A stretch of 64,000 nucleotides of DNA, from the NCBI GenBank assembly GCA_028820635.1, contig JAPPIG010000132.1:62001-126000 (forward strand), written 5' to 3'. Below are positions 18,758 through 27,136 of the stretch, piece by piece. Under the pieces are notes generated by a model. That model saw nothing but the letters and a program-made list of their open reading frames with translations. It was not told the origin of the DNA and made no database searches. This DNA comes from Candidatus Poribacteria bacterium. Its GTDB lineage: Bacteria > Poribacteria > WGA-4E > WGA-3G. A program made the position numbers and the translations under genes. The number at the start of each line of letters is the position of its first letter. Position 1 is the first letter of the stretch.

Positions 18758-20122
18758 ATGAATCTTCCAACACCCCTTACCGATCCGAATGCATACCCTA
18801 TCATCGGTGAATCCGAACAGATGCGGGAAGTCTGGCGCCAAGTCGCGCAGGTCGCGCCAACAAATGCGACTGTCCTCATCACAGGCGAAACAGGTGTTGG
18901 AAAAGAGGTTGTTGCACAAACTATCCACGAAAATAGTTCTCGTAAAAACCGACTTTTCAAAGCAGTCAACTGCGGCGTGCTTTACCAAGACCTTCTGCAA
19001 AGCGAACTCTTTGGACATGAAAAAGGGGCTTTCACGGGTGCCACGAGCCTACGCCGCGGCGTATTTGAACTCGCTGATGGTGGCACACTTTTCCTTGATG
19101 AGATAGGCGAAATGTCCCCTGAAGTGCAGGTAAAATTTCTTCGCGTATTAGAAACACAAGAATTCACACGACTCGGTGGCGAAAAAAACGTAAAAGTAGA
19201 TGTCCGAGTTATCGCAGCGACAAATGTTGATCTTGAAACATCGGTTAAGAAAAAAGATTTTAGACAAGACCTCTATTACAGACTGAATCTCTTCCGTATT
19301 CAAATTCCACCTCTACGTGACAGACGCGAAGACATCCCACTTTTTGTAGATGCTTTTATCTCTGAATTAAGCACAAAACATAATAAAAGCATCGTCGGTA
19401 TAAAGCCTGAAGCACTCAACTATCTCGAAAATGCTGACTGGCCCGGCAATATCCGGCAACTCAAAAATGCCGTTGAAACCGCTATCATTGTTGTCACTTC
19501 CGAGGAACTTGAATTAAAAGATTTCCCCACAGATTCAGAATTTGGACATCCCAAGTTTCCTGTTCAAATTATTGATGAACCGGGAACATCAATACAGATT
19601 GTGAATCCAGAACCCGGAACGATAGCAACAGAAAATGTAGCCATTTACAAAACAATTCTTGGACTTATCCTTTCAGCAGTTCGTCTGCTTGAACCAACAG
19701 CCGCCTATAATGACGAGATACCACCCTTAATTCCCGATGACGACACAAGTTGGCTACAGATAACAGATACTGAGGACCCTGCAGCAGTGTTGCGAAAAAC
19801 GCTTGAAGTGCTTTCTACCATTGCCAAGGCACTTGAGCAACGCACTGACGAAGGACTTATACCGTTGCCTATTATTCCTAATAACGAACGTTCTAAGGTG
19901 ATACACGGAACAAATCAAGACGAGGAAGATGCCATCGGCAAGGTCGGCATGACGATGACGCAAATTGAAAAGGAAGCTATCCATAAAACGCTTACAGAAA
20001 CAGGTGGGAATAAGACAGAAGCAGCGAAAATTTTGGATATCGGGGTGCGAACGTTACACCGAAAATTAGATGTCTATAAACAAGAAACCGATAAGACACA
20101 TGATACGCAAATTCAGGAATAG
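18758..20122 (+). CDS. Sigma54-interacting AAA+ activator without receiver domain
   Basis: 454 residues. AAA+ core from residue 14 to about 250: Walker A GETGVGKE (43-50), sigma54-contact loop GAFTGA (90-95), Walker B GTLFLDEIGE, arginine-finger region LYYRLNLFRI. The C-terminus has a Fis-type HTH (KTEAAKILDIGVRTLHRKL). There is no N-terminal receiver, GAF or PAS domain; instead about 150 residues of low-complexity acidic sequence lie between the AAA+ and HTH. This makes it a PspF-like one-part activator, controlled by another protein or by level. It would open sigma54 promoters, but no convincing -24/-12 site was seen next to it. SD AGGGA precedes the ATG. Confidence 0.88.
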   Translation: MNLPTPLTDPNAYPIIGESEQMREVWRQVAQVAPTNATVLITGETGVGKEVVAQTIHENSSRKNRLFKAVNCGVLYQDLLQSELFGHEKGAFTGATSLRRGVFELADGGTLFLDEIGEMSPEVQVKFLRVLETQEFTRLGGEKNVKVDVRVIAATNVDLETSVKKKDFRQDLYYRLNLFRIQIPPLRDRREDIPLFVDAFISELSTKHNKSIVGIKPEALNYLENADWPGNIRQLKNAVETAIIVVTSEELELKDFPTDSEFGHPKFPVQIIDEPGTSIQIVNPEPGTIATENVAIYKTILGLILSAVRLLEPTAAYNDEIPPLIPDDDTSWLQITDTEDPAAVLRKTLEVLSTIAKALEQRTDEGLIPLPIIPNNERSKVIHGTNQDEEDAIGKVGMTMTQIEKEAIHKTLTETGGNKTEAAKILDIGVRTLHRKLDVYKQETDKTHDTQIQE

Positions 20123-20140
20123 CATGCCAATACGATTATA

Positions 20141-20737
20141 TCACACAAACAAATCCCGCACCCGACATTGAAACCCTTCAATAACATCCTCGCCATCAAG
20201 GATATCATCGCCACGCAGAACGGTAATATCTTCAGGAGATCGATACACCTCTACAGTTTCACGCCGCGGATTCACAACCCACACCATCTCACAACCTGCA
20301 ATTAACCATTCATCCACTTTTTCGTCAACCTCAGTGTCCGTGTCGCTTGGAGAGATAACTTCAACAGCAAGATCAGGAGCACTTTCCCAATAACCTTTTG
20401 GAATGCCTCGTTCATCAATTACGGCTTTACGAACAAACGCTGCATCTGGGGCACGCACGGTATCGGGGTTTTGAGAAATTTTAAATCCTGTTCCAGCACT
20501 GCAAACATATCCTAATTGATGCTTTTTAATGTGTTTGTTAAGGTTGCTACCAATTTTAGACGAAAGGATACCGTGCTCAAATCCTGCCAGAGGCATTCTA
20601 CGTATTACTCCTTTCACCAATTCATACCGATAACCGTCATCAGCTTGTTTCCACAAGTCTTCAGCAGTCAGAAGTGTCTGTTGCGCGGATGGTAATTTCG
20701 TTCTGGATTGATTATGTTTTCTTTCTTCCATTGCCAT
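20141..20737 (-). CDS. Uma2 family (DUF820) endonuclease-like protein
   Basis: 198 residues with the PD-(D/E)XK-type core of the Uma2 family: YELVKGVIRRMP, FEHGILSSKIGSNL, RAPDAAFVRK, DLAVEVISPSDTDTEVDEKVDEWL and VWVVNPRRETVEVY. The acidic residues in PDAAF and EV together with a downstream K fit the nuclease fold. Uma2 genes are common in cyanobacteria and Poribacteria-like genomes; their biological role is unsettled. It converges on the AAA+ activator with only 18 nt between stops. A second, diverged Uma2 gene lies at 40193-40762. Confidence 0.85.
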   Translation of the reverse strand: MAMEERKHNQSRTKLPSAQQTLLTAEDLWKQADDGYRYELVKGVIRRMPLAGFEHGILSSKIGSNLNKHIKKHQLGYVCSAGTGFKISQNPDTVRAPDAAFVRKAVIDERGIPKGYWESAPDLAVEVISPSDTDTEVDEKVDEWLIAGCEMVWVVNPRRETVEVYRSPEDITVLRGDDILDGEDVIEGFQCRVRDLFV

Positions 20738-20776
20738 CCCTCAAGAATCATGTATTTATATCAGAACGTTAAGATT

Positions 20777-21223
20777 TTAAAGATTTTCTAAGTCATCCAA
20801 ATCTTTGTATCGTCCACTCGCCTGTTTGTTCAATTTCAAGTGTTCTAAACTGATAATTTGAACTTCAACATCATCTATCACATCAGTAATGCGGTCCAAA
20901 TAACATTCTTCAAAGTTAACACCAGAGATTGTAGTCAAAAGTTCTATTCTGAAGGGTGGAATACCCATTCGGACAATTTGATCTTCCTTCATAAAAAGAT
21001 CTACTGTTAATTGGGCACTCTCAAAACCAAATTCCCTTAAGGTATCAACTAATTTTTCGGCATTCTCTTGCTGTATTGCAACCCATATATCTATATCACC
21101 AGTTGTCCGTGGATATCCATGGTAATTAACTGCGTATCCACCGATGAGAAGATATTTAATCTGATGTGAGTTCAGCAATTTCAAGAACTCTTTGAAGTCG
21201 AGCGGTAGTTGGATCGTAGCCAT
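20777..21223 (-). CDS. Nucleotidyltransferase (MNT/DUF6036-like)
   Basis: 148 residues. The start of the nucleotidyltransferase fold is clear: KYLLIGGYAVNYHGYPRTTG followed directly by DIDIWV (the GG...DxD active-site signature). The C-terminal part holds ISLEHLKLNKQASGRYKDL, typical of the AbiEii/DUF6036-type enzymes. These act as toxins or antitoxins by transferring nucleotides to tRNA or protein. Its 5' end overlaps the preceding 78-residue gene by 68 nt in another frame, so translation of the two is coupled. A toxin-antitoxin role is inference from the family and the arrangement. Confidence 0.82.
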   Translation of the reverse strand: MATIQLPLDFKEFLKLLNSHQIKYLLIGGYAVNYHGYPRTTGDIDIWVAIQQENAEKLVDTLREFGFESAQLTVDLFMKEDQIVRMGIPPFRIELLTTISGVNFEECYLDRITDVIDDVEVQIISLEHLKLNKQASGRYKDLDDLENL

Positions 21224-21392
21224 AGTTGATCTGCCGCATCAATTCAAGTGCTTCTAGACGTTCCTGTGGTGTTTTGGAACGCCAATATTCCTTGTCTCCA
21301 GATTTCTCAAAAAGCGTTGTGACAGAAAATGCGGTCTTGTCCATTTTATAGGGGTTTCGCTCCGGTAGATTTGAAGTATCTTTTGCTTTCAT
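21156..21392 (-). CDS. Small partner protein of the nucleotidyltransferase
   Basis: 78 residues, helical and charged. The segment YWRSKTPQERLEALELMRQ followed by INYGYD recurs as the small gene in front of nucleotidyltransferases of this type in diverse bacteria. It overlaps the nucleotidyltransferase gene by 68 nt. A TATAAT box on the minus strand at 21401-21406 lies only 9 nt before the ATG, without a clear -35 and without room for an SD, so the mRNA may be leaderless or nearly so. Role as antitoxin is plausible but not shown by the sequence. Confidence 0.72.
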   Translation of the reverse strand: MKAKDTSNLPERNPYKMDKTAFSVTTLFEKSGDKEYWRSKTPQERLEALELMRQINYGYDPTTARLQRVLEIAELTSD

Positions 21393-21460
21393 TGTAGTGT
21401 ATTATACCTCTGATATTTGAAAATTATTTCACTGAAGCGTAACAAACGTTCTATGAAAAA

Positions 21461-22474
21461 TCAATTTGCCTCTGGCGGTTCAACCTTTTCCAATAACTGT
21501 GAGATAATATCTAAACTGCTAATTCCATCCGCTTCAGCATTAAAGTTGGTCAAAATTCGGTGACGTAGTACAGGTTTTGCCACTGCTCTGACGTCCTCAT
21601 AACTCACATGATAACGTCCATGCATAATCGCGCGTGCCTTTGCTCCCAAGACAAGATATTGCGATGCGCGTGGTCCTGCCCCCCAATTCACCCAATCCCT
21701 AATAAAATCGGGAGCATCGGGATGTGTCGGGCGCGTGTTAAGACTCAATTCAACGGCGTAATCAACCATCGCCTCAGCAATTGGCACTTTCCGCACAATC
21801 TGCTGCAATCTTAACACTTCTTCACCCGTGATAACCGGTTCTATATTGGGTTCATAGGCGGAGGTCGTTGTCATGACAATCTCTTTTTCCTCAGATTTCT
21901 CTGGATAATCAATATAGATATTGAACATAAAGCGGTCAAGCTGCGCTTCAGGCAGAGGGTAAGTGCCTTCCTGTTCAATTGGGTTTTGTGTGGCTAACAC
22001 GAAGAAGGGAAGTTCCAGTGCATAAGTATTACCACCTGCTGTCACCTTATATTCCTGCATCGCTTGCAAGAGTGCCGCTTGTGTTTTTGGCGGTGTTCGG
22101 TTAATCTCATCTGCAAGCACGATGTTAGCAAAAACCGGTCCCTTAATAAAACGAAAAGCACGTTTACCGGTATTTACTTCTTCTTCAATAATATCCGTCC
22201 CAATGATATCCGAAGGCATCAGGTCCGGTGTGAATTGAATGCGGTTGAATGGAAGTTCAAGAATTTGTGCAAAGGTGCTGATAAGTAATGTCTTTGCTAA
22301 CCCTGGCACTCCTACAAGAAGGCAGTGCCCTTGTGAAAAGAGAGCGATAAGAAGTTGATCAATCACATCGCTTTGCCCAACAATTCGTTTTTTCAACTCG
22401 GTCAAAATTTTTTCACGAGCGGTTTTTAAAAACTCGGCAGCTTCCAAATCAGTTTCAATATGTGCAGTTTCCAT
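21461..22474 (-). CDS. MoxR-type AAA+ ATPase
   Basis: 337 residues. Walker A GVPGLAKT, Walker B IVLADEINRTPPKTQAALL, sensor 1 FVLATQNPIEQEGTYPLPEA and the MoxR tail VLRHRILTNFNAEADG. MoxR ATPases act as chaperones that activate metal enzymes or VWA-domain complexes; usually DUF58 and VWA genes follow, but here the next genes are the small nucleotidyltransferase pair, so this copy stands alone. The ATG at 22474 is chosen because AAGGAAGG lies just upstream; an ATG 15 nt earlier has no SD. Confidence 0.92.
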   Translation of the reverse strand: METAHIETDLEAAEFLKTAREKILTELKKRIVGQSDVIDQLLIALFSQGHCLLVGVPGLAKTLLISTFAQILELPFNRIQFTPDLMPSDIIGTDIIEEEVNTGKRAFRFIKGPVFANIVLADEINRTPPKTQAALLQAMQEYKVTAGGNTYALELPFFVLATQNPIEQEGTYPLPEAQLDRFMFNIYIDYPEKSEEKEIVMTTTSAYEPNIEPVITGEEVLRLQQIVRKVPIAEAMVDYAVELSLNTRPTHPDAPDFIRDWVNWGAGPRASQYLVLGAKARAIMHGRYHVSYEDVRAVAKPVLRHRILTNFNAEADGISSLDIISQLLEKVEPPEAN

Positions 22475-22529
22475 GAACCTTCCTTCCATCGTGTATTGAG
22501 AATGCTTTTTGTATACGAAATTAATAGTA

Positions 22530-22556
22530 ATAGAAAACGGTACACAAAGTGTACCG
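22530..22556 (-). terminator. Intrinsic terminator after the GHMP kinase gene
   Basis: Perfect stem CGGTACAC / GTGTACCG (22538-22556, 3-nt loop) followed on the minus strand by TTTTCTATT. It separates the GHMP kinase from moxR. Confidence 0.65.
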
Positions 22557-22597
22557 AATAATTGGCAAGCGGCGATAGAGTCTGTAATCCTGTTAAA

Positions 22598-23650
22598 CTA
22601 TTCTGCCCGCCATACTTGAAGTCCATCAAAATCGAAGTTGAAGTCAATGATCCGAGTCCCTGCTTCTTCAAGTTTCTGACGGACATTATGTTCTCGTGTT
22701 GGCTGACAGTAGAAAAGGAGACAACCGCCACCTCCAGCACCACAGGCTTTTCCGCCGATAGCCCCATGTTCATTTGCTATATTAAATAGCTTTTCTATCT
22801 GTTCATTTGTTACAGATGAATGTAGTTTTTTCTGATTCTCCCAATTTTCAGTTAGAAGTTCACCGAAATCTGTTAAACGTCCTCGAATTAGCGCAGTTTT
22901 TGTGGATTCTGCAATTGCTTTTAAGTTTTCTAAAGCTTTCCTAACACCCGGCTCACCGCTTTTATAAGCGTGTGTAACGTTCTGATGAATATTGCCAGAA
23001 AGCCGAGGTTTTCCGGTATAACAGATCACAAGATTCTTTTCTAACTCATAACGGATGTGCGGCGGCAGTCTCAAAGGTGATGTTTTTACCTCTTCTCCCT
23101 GAAATTCCATAAAACTAATACCACCGACAGCACTTGCATAATGGTCCTGCTTGCCGCCAAGGATACCAAGTTCATGGCGTTCAATACCACTAGCGAATTC
23201 TGCATATTGATACGGAAGATACGTTACATCTTTAAGCGCTCCGAGCACGCCGATTAATGTGACACCCATAGCTGCTGAAGTGCCAAGACCACATCCTGGA
23301 GGTGCGTTTGACTGTGTAATTAGATCGAAACTGCCGATTTGAATTGACATCTGACGGACAGCTGCTTTTACGAGATCAATATTCCCATCATATTCAAGTT
23401 GCCGGACATCTTCAGCTTCAACAAACATATCAAAATCGGCGGAATAAATACGAATCCTTTTGTCCAAGACTCGTTGTAATTCAACGGAATCGGGGAACTG
23501 CGTTTGGCTATCACAAACAAGTGTTGCATACGCGTAGCGATTGATGGCTCCGTTGACAACAAGCCCTTTGGATTCTTCTGTGAAAAGAGCAACATCGCTC
23601 CAACCACCAGCAAAATCAATGCGAACAGGTGCTCTACTCCTGATTAACAT
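22598..23650 (-). CDS. GHMP-family sugar kinase (heptose 7-phosphate kinase-like)
   Basis: 350 residues. N-terminal RSRAPVRIDFAGGWSDV, the ATP-binding PPGCGLGTSAAMGVTLIG and the C-terminal GGKACGAGGGGCLLFYC are the three GHMP-kinase motifs; their exact wording resembles D-glycero-alpha-D-manno-heptose 7-phosphate kinase (HddA) and L-fucose/galactokinase-like enzymes. The likely product is a sugar 1-phosphate for nucleotide-sugar and surface polysaccharide synthesis. No other heptose gene is nearby, so the substrate is open. SD AGGAGA precedes the ATG. Confidence 0.87.
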   Translation of the reverse strand: MLIRSRAPVRIDFAGGWSDVALFTEESKGLVVNGAINRYAYATLVCDSQTQFPDSVELQRVLDKRIRIYSADFDMFVEAEDVRQLEYDGNIDLVKAAVRQMSIQIGSFDLITQSNAPPGCGLGTSAAMGVTLIGVLGALKDVTYLPYQYAEFASGIERHELGILGGKQDHYASAVGGISFMEFQGEEVKTSPLRLPPHIRYELEKNLVICYTGKPRLSGNIHQNVTHAYKSGEPGVRKALENLKAIAESTKTALIRGRLTDFGELLTENWENQKKLHSSVTNEQIEKLFNIANEHGAIGGKACGAGGGGCLLFYCQPTREHNVRQKLEEAGTRIIDFNFDFDGLQVWRAE

Positions 23651-23705
23651 CTCGGTTCTCCTGAAATTGACTCTTTACCACCTACATGTTCTGACTCCAA
23701 GACAT

Positions 23706-23864
23706 TATACCATTTCTAAATAATGATATTACATTATTTGATAAATCAGTTTTAAGAATGTAACACCCTCTTCTGTAGGAGCGACCTCCCGGTCGCGACC
23801 AGGAGGTCGCTCCTACAAAGAGACTCAAAATCGGAATGATACTTTGTCAATTAGAATGGTATTA
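23706..23864 (-). repeat. MITE-like palindromic repeat, copy 2
   Basis: Ends TATACCATTTCTAA and TTAGAATGGTATTA form near-perfect terminal inverted repeats. The internal palindrome 23774-23817 is the same as in copy 1 at 16032, and the flank 23823-23861 matches the left flank of copy 1 in the opposite orientation. Total 159 bp, non-coding. It lies between the GHMP kinase promoter region and the HU terminator. Confidence 0.85.
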
Positions 23865-24033
23865 CTGAACTCTCAGTCACAAAAAAAATGGAGTCACATA
23901 CCACCTATAATAATAGCATAGTGTTAGACAATTTTCAATTAATTTTTCTGGTGAATTCAAGGATTTAAAAACCGGAGGAATTCTATTGCGGACGAATAAA
24001 ACAAGAGGTTTGTGAAGTGATTATATTAGACAA

Positions 24034-24090
24034 AACAAAGAAAAAGTCGTAAAATACATCATTCAAAGTGAGGTGTATTCCACGACTTTT
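24034..24090 (-). terminator. Intrinsic terminator of the HU gene
   Basis: On the minus strand AAAAGTCGT (24082-24090) and ACGACTTTT (24042-24050) pair, extended by an inner AATACA/TGTATT stem; a T-rich tail (TTTTTCTTTGTTTTG) follows. It lies 25 nt past the HU stop codon. The rest of 23865-24114 holds no gene. Confidence 0.75.
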
Positions 24091-24114
24091 CTAATGTTAG
24101 TTGAGTTACTGCGT

Positions 24115-24399
24115 TTAGGAGACAGCGTCTCTGAGTTTCTTACCAGCTTTGAATGCAGGAACCTTTTTCTTTGGAATCTTAATCGGATCGCCGGTTTGTG
24201 GGTTGCGCCCCTCTCGGGCAGCGCGGGTTCTAACTTCAAACGTTCCAAAACCGATGAGTCCAATTGAATTGCCTTTTTTCAGGGAATCTTGAACGGTCTT
24301 TGTGAACGCCTCAACGGCGGCAGCTGCATCTTTTTTCGTGAGACCTGTTTCTTTTACGACGCTATTGATGATGTCGTCCTTCATTAATTTCTTCGCCAT
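24115..24399 (-). CDS. hup: HU/IHF family DNA-binding protein
   Basis: 94 residues, the normal size. It binds and bends DNA as a dimer in the nucleoid. The full pattern is present: MAKKLMKDDIINSVVKETG, the beta-arm GFGTFEVRTRAAREGRNPQ and the terminal KVPAFKAGKKLRDAV. The SD (GGAAG) is upstream of the ATG. It is monocistronic, with its own promoter about 200 nt upstream and its own terminator. HU rather than IHF is likely, but the two cannot be told apart by motif alone. Confidence 0.95.
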   Translation of the reverse strand: MAKKLMKDDIINSVVKETGLTKKDAAAAVEAFTKTVQDSLKKGNSIGLIGFGTFEVRTRAAREGRNPQTGDPIKIPKKKVPAFKAGKKLRDAVS

Positions 24400-24600
24400 G
24401 ATTCAACTTCCTTTTAAAAAATAAAATTTATTCAGCCAACAAAACTCACACTCCAGATTTGGAATCAAATGAATGAGGAGTTTACGCGTCGGACTGAAAG
24501 TTAAATTTGATAGAAACTAATCACTATACGGTTAACTGAACACACACATATATATATATATGTCAAGAAAAACTTAACGTAATATAGATTCTACATTAGT

Positions 24601-24629
24601 ATGATACTACATAATTCAAGCGTTGTCAA
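24601..24629 (-). promoter_or_regulatory. Promoter of the HU gene
   Basis: On the minus strand TTGACA (24624-24629), 17-nt spacer, TATCAT (24601-24606). It implies a 5' leader of about 195 nt that contains an alternating TA tract (24548-24561). The remainder of the intergenic region 24400-24923 is AT-rich with no gene or clear structure; a TATAAT at 24890-24895 may serve asd but has no good -35. Confidence 0.55.
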
Positions 24630-24923
24630 GGCAAACCTGAATTTTTCCAAACCGTTAACTTTCAGAATTCAGCGTTCAAAAACGTCAGAATCCTATTTAT
24701 CTATTGCTATAAACGTTAGTTTTGTAAAAATGGTTACTACTGATTCATCTTTAACGTAGTGTACATCTATAAAATAGCAATTAATATGTTGAAATTTTTA
24801 TCCTAAATATCAATATTTTACTGACAATTACAAAACCTATATCCGATTTAAAACAAGTTTGCTTAAGTCCCGAATTTGTGGTAACATAATATAATAAAAG
24901 GTTTACTTTGAGGTAAAAATAAA

Positions 24924-25925
24924 ATGAATGAAAGTTATCGTGTTGCAATTGTCGGTGCAACAGGGGCAGTTGGTAACACTATGTTAGAACTTTTAGAGGA
25001 ACGTTCCTTTCCTGTTGGTAGTTTGAAGTTGTTGGCCTCACACAGGTCCGCAGGTGAAATCTTGACATTCAAAGGCGCACACATCGTCATTGAAGAGTTG
25101 ACGCACGATTCATTTGAAGATGTAGACCTTGTTTTTTCATCCGCAGGCGCGTCTGTCAGCCGTGAATTCATCCCAACTGCAATAAAAAAGGGTGCTTTAG
25201 TTATTGACAACACAAGTGCTTTTCGGATGGACGATGATACCCCGTTAGTTGTACCAGAAGTTAATATGAATGCCGCTTTAGAACACAACGGTCTCATAGC
25301 GAATCCGAACTGCTCAACTATTCAGATGATGGTCGCGCTCAAACCAATTTACGACGCTGTCGGGATCAAACGAATCGTTGTTTCCACTTACCAGAGCGTT
25401 TCCGGTAAAAGTGGACGAGCAGTGAACGAGTTGATTCTACAAACAACCGAGGCGTTAGAAGGTAAACCGATTACCCTTGACCGATTCCCCCATCAAATGG
25501 CGTTTAATGTTGCCTTCGATTGGCCCTTTACAGACTCAGGTGATAACGAAGAGGAACTAAAAATGGTCAACGAAACCCATAAAATTCTTTCCGATGATTC
25601 TATTGGGGTTTCAGCAACAACTGTTCGTGTACCTGTGTTCTTCGCACACTCTGAATCCATTAACGTTGAAACACACGAGAAACTTACCCAAGTTGAAGCG
25701 CGCAAATGCCTCGCTGACGCACCAGGTATACAGTTAATTGATGACCCAGACAATTATAAATATCCGATGGCTATAGATGTGGCAGGAAAAGATGATGTAT
25801 ATGTCGGACGTATCCGTGAAGATTCATCAATTCAAAACGGCTTGAATCTGTGGGTCGTCGCTGACAATTTACGTAAAGGTGCCGCGTTAAATGCAATTCA
25901 AATTGCAGAAGAACTCTTGCTGTAG
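24924..25925 (+). CDS. asd: Aspartate-semialdehyde dehydrogenase
   Basis: 333 residues. It reduces aspartyl-4-phosphate to aspartate semialdehyde with NADPH, the branch point to lysine, methionine, threonine and diaminopimelate. Seen: NADP loop GATGAVGNTML, SSAGASVS, and the catalytic Cys130 in NPNCSTIQ, then SGKSGRAVNEL and RVPVFFAHSESIN. SD GAGG lies 9 nt upstream. The next gene, an MTR kinase-like protein, follows after 34 nt, which would link methionine biosynthesis and salvage. Confidence 0.94.
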   Translation: MNESYRVAIVGATGAVGNTMLELLEERSFPVGSLKLLASHRSAGEILTFKGAHIVIEELTHDSFEDVDLVFSSAGASVSREFIPTAIKKGALVIDNTSAFRMDDDTPLVVPEVNMNAALEHNGLIANPNCSTIQMMVALKPIYDAVGIKRIVVSTYQSVSGKSGRAVNELILQTTEALEGKPITLDRFPHQMAFNVAFDWPFTDSGDNEEELKMVNETHKILSDDSIGVSATTVRVPVFFAHSESINVETHEKLTQVEARKCLADAPGIQLIDDPDNYKYPMAIDVAGKDDVYVGRIREDSSIQNGLNLWVVADNLRKGAALNAIQIAEELLL

Positions 25926-25959
25926 ATAGAGACTTCTTGTCAGTTGTCCTTATCCAAAG

Positions 25960-27096
25960 ATGGAACTAAGCAGAGAAACCATCCCCCAATATCTACGCGA
26001 ACGTCAGTCTGAAATAGGCTTTTTTACTTCGGATACAAACCTGCATTCCGAGGAAATCGGAGACGGGAATCTTAATTTTGTCTATCGTGTTTTTGATACT
26101 GAACAACCAGAACGTTCTCTCGTCTTGAAACAAGCACCTCCTTATATTAAAATATTGGGACCTGACTATCCACTGCCGCCTGATCGCTTGACTTTTGAAT
26201 CCCTATCACTTGGAATCTATAATCAGTTTGTGAGTGAGGCAGTACCAACACAGTACTATTTTGATAGTGATGCAGCGGTAATAGTGATGGAGGATCTTCG
26301 CGGATACCGTCTATTGCGAGATGACCTCATTGCTGGACAGGTCAATCAGAAAATCCCTGAATTGATTGGGCAGTTTATGGGGAGTGTCCATAGCCAAACT
26401 TATGCTGACAACCTTGACAGTGCTTCAGTAGATAAGTACCGAGAAGACTTTGCAAACACCGTCATGCAATCAATAACCGCAGACTATGTCTTTACACTGC
26501 CTTTTATTGAACATGAGACAAATTTCTATACCGATGGATTGGAATCTGAAATTTTACGATTGAAAACAGATGACACTTTCTCGCAACAAGCGCAAAATCT
26601 AAAAACGATTTTTCTTACTGCACAGCAAGGTTTAACACATGGCGACCTTCATACCGGAAGTATTATGGTAAAAGGCAATTCTGCCAAAGTCATTGATTCC
26701 GAATTTGCTTTCCACGGTCCCGTTGGATTTGACATTGGATTATATTGGGCAAACTATTTTTTGTCCTATTTTTCACACACGGATAATTCCGATGTTCAGT
26801 CAGAACTTAAAACTGCGATTGTTCAAACTTGGAACGCTTACACAACAGAATTTCAGATGGCTGATGAGGTGCAGAAAGTTCGGACTTTACAGCAGATTTT
26901 TCACGAATCTGTTGGGTTTGCAGGAATGGAAATGTTACGACGTATCATCGGGGCAGCACATGTCAAGGATATTGAAAGAATTGAAGATGTGCAACGAAAA
27001 TTGCGGATAGAAACCACTATACTTGAATTTGGTAGCACGCTTGTTAAACAACACCAAAATATCTCTACTATTGATGAGTTAATAGAATTATTGTAG
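25960..27096 (+). CDS. mtnK: S-methyl-5-thioribose kinase-like protein
   Basis: 378 residues with the APH/choline-kinase fold. The N-terminal segment IGDGNLNFVYRVFD with SLVLKQAPPYIK (phosphate loop and catalytic-lobe Lys) and the VIVMEDLRGYRLLRDDL stretch are close to MtnK, which phosphorylates methylthioribose in methionine salvage. The catalytic loop reads GDLHTGSIMV (Asp base) and VIDSEFAFHGPVGFDIG, where the family usually has a DxE metal site. It is slightly shorter than the usual 400 residues. No SD is obvious; it may be translated by coupling with asd. Other salvage genes (mtnA, mtnN) are not in the window. Confidence 0.82.
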   Translation: MELSRETIPQYLRERQSEIGFFTSDTNLHSEEIGDGNLNFVYRVFDTEQPERSLVLKQAPPYIKILGPDYPLPPDRLTFESLSLGIYNQFVSEAVPTQYYFDSDAAVIVMEDLRGYRLLRDDLIAGQVNQKIPELIGQFMGSVHSQTYADNLDSASVDKYREDFANTVMQSITADYVFTLPFIEHETNFYTDGLESEILRLKTDDTFSQQAQNLKTIFLTAQQGLTHGDLHTGSIMVKGNSAKVIDSEFAFHGPVGFDIGLYWANYFLSYFSHTDNSDVQSELKTAIVQTWNAYTTEFQMADEVQKVRTLQQIFHESVGFAGMEMLRRIIGAAHVKDIERIEDVQRKLRIETTILEFGSTLVKQHQNISTIDELIELL

Positions 27097-27136
27097 GATG
27101 GCATTCTTTTATGGCAAATAAGCCTATTTACCTAAA

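Noticed and set aside
24546..24570. TTGACA next to the TA tract (minus strand) as HU promoter
   Set aside because: No -10 at 16-18 nt; the TTGACA-17-TATCAT further upstream fits better.
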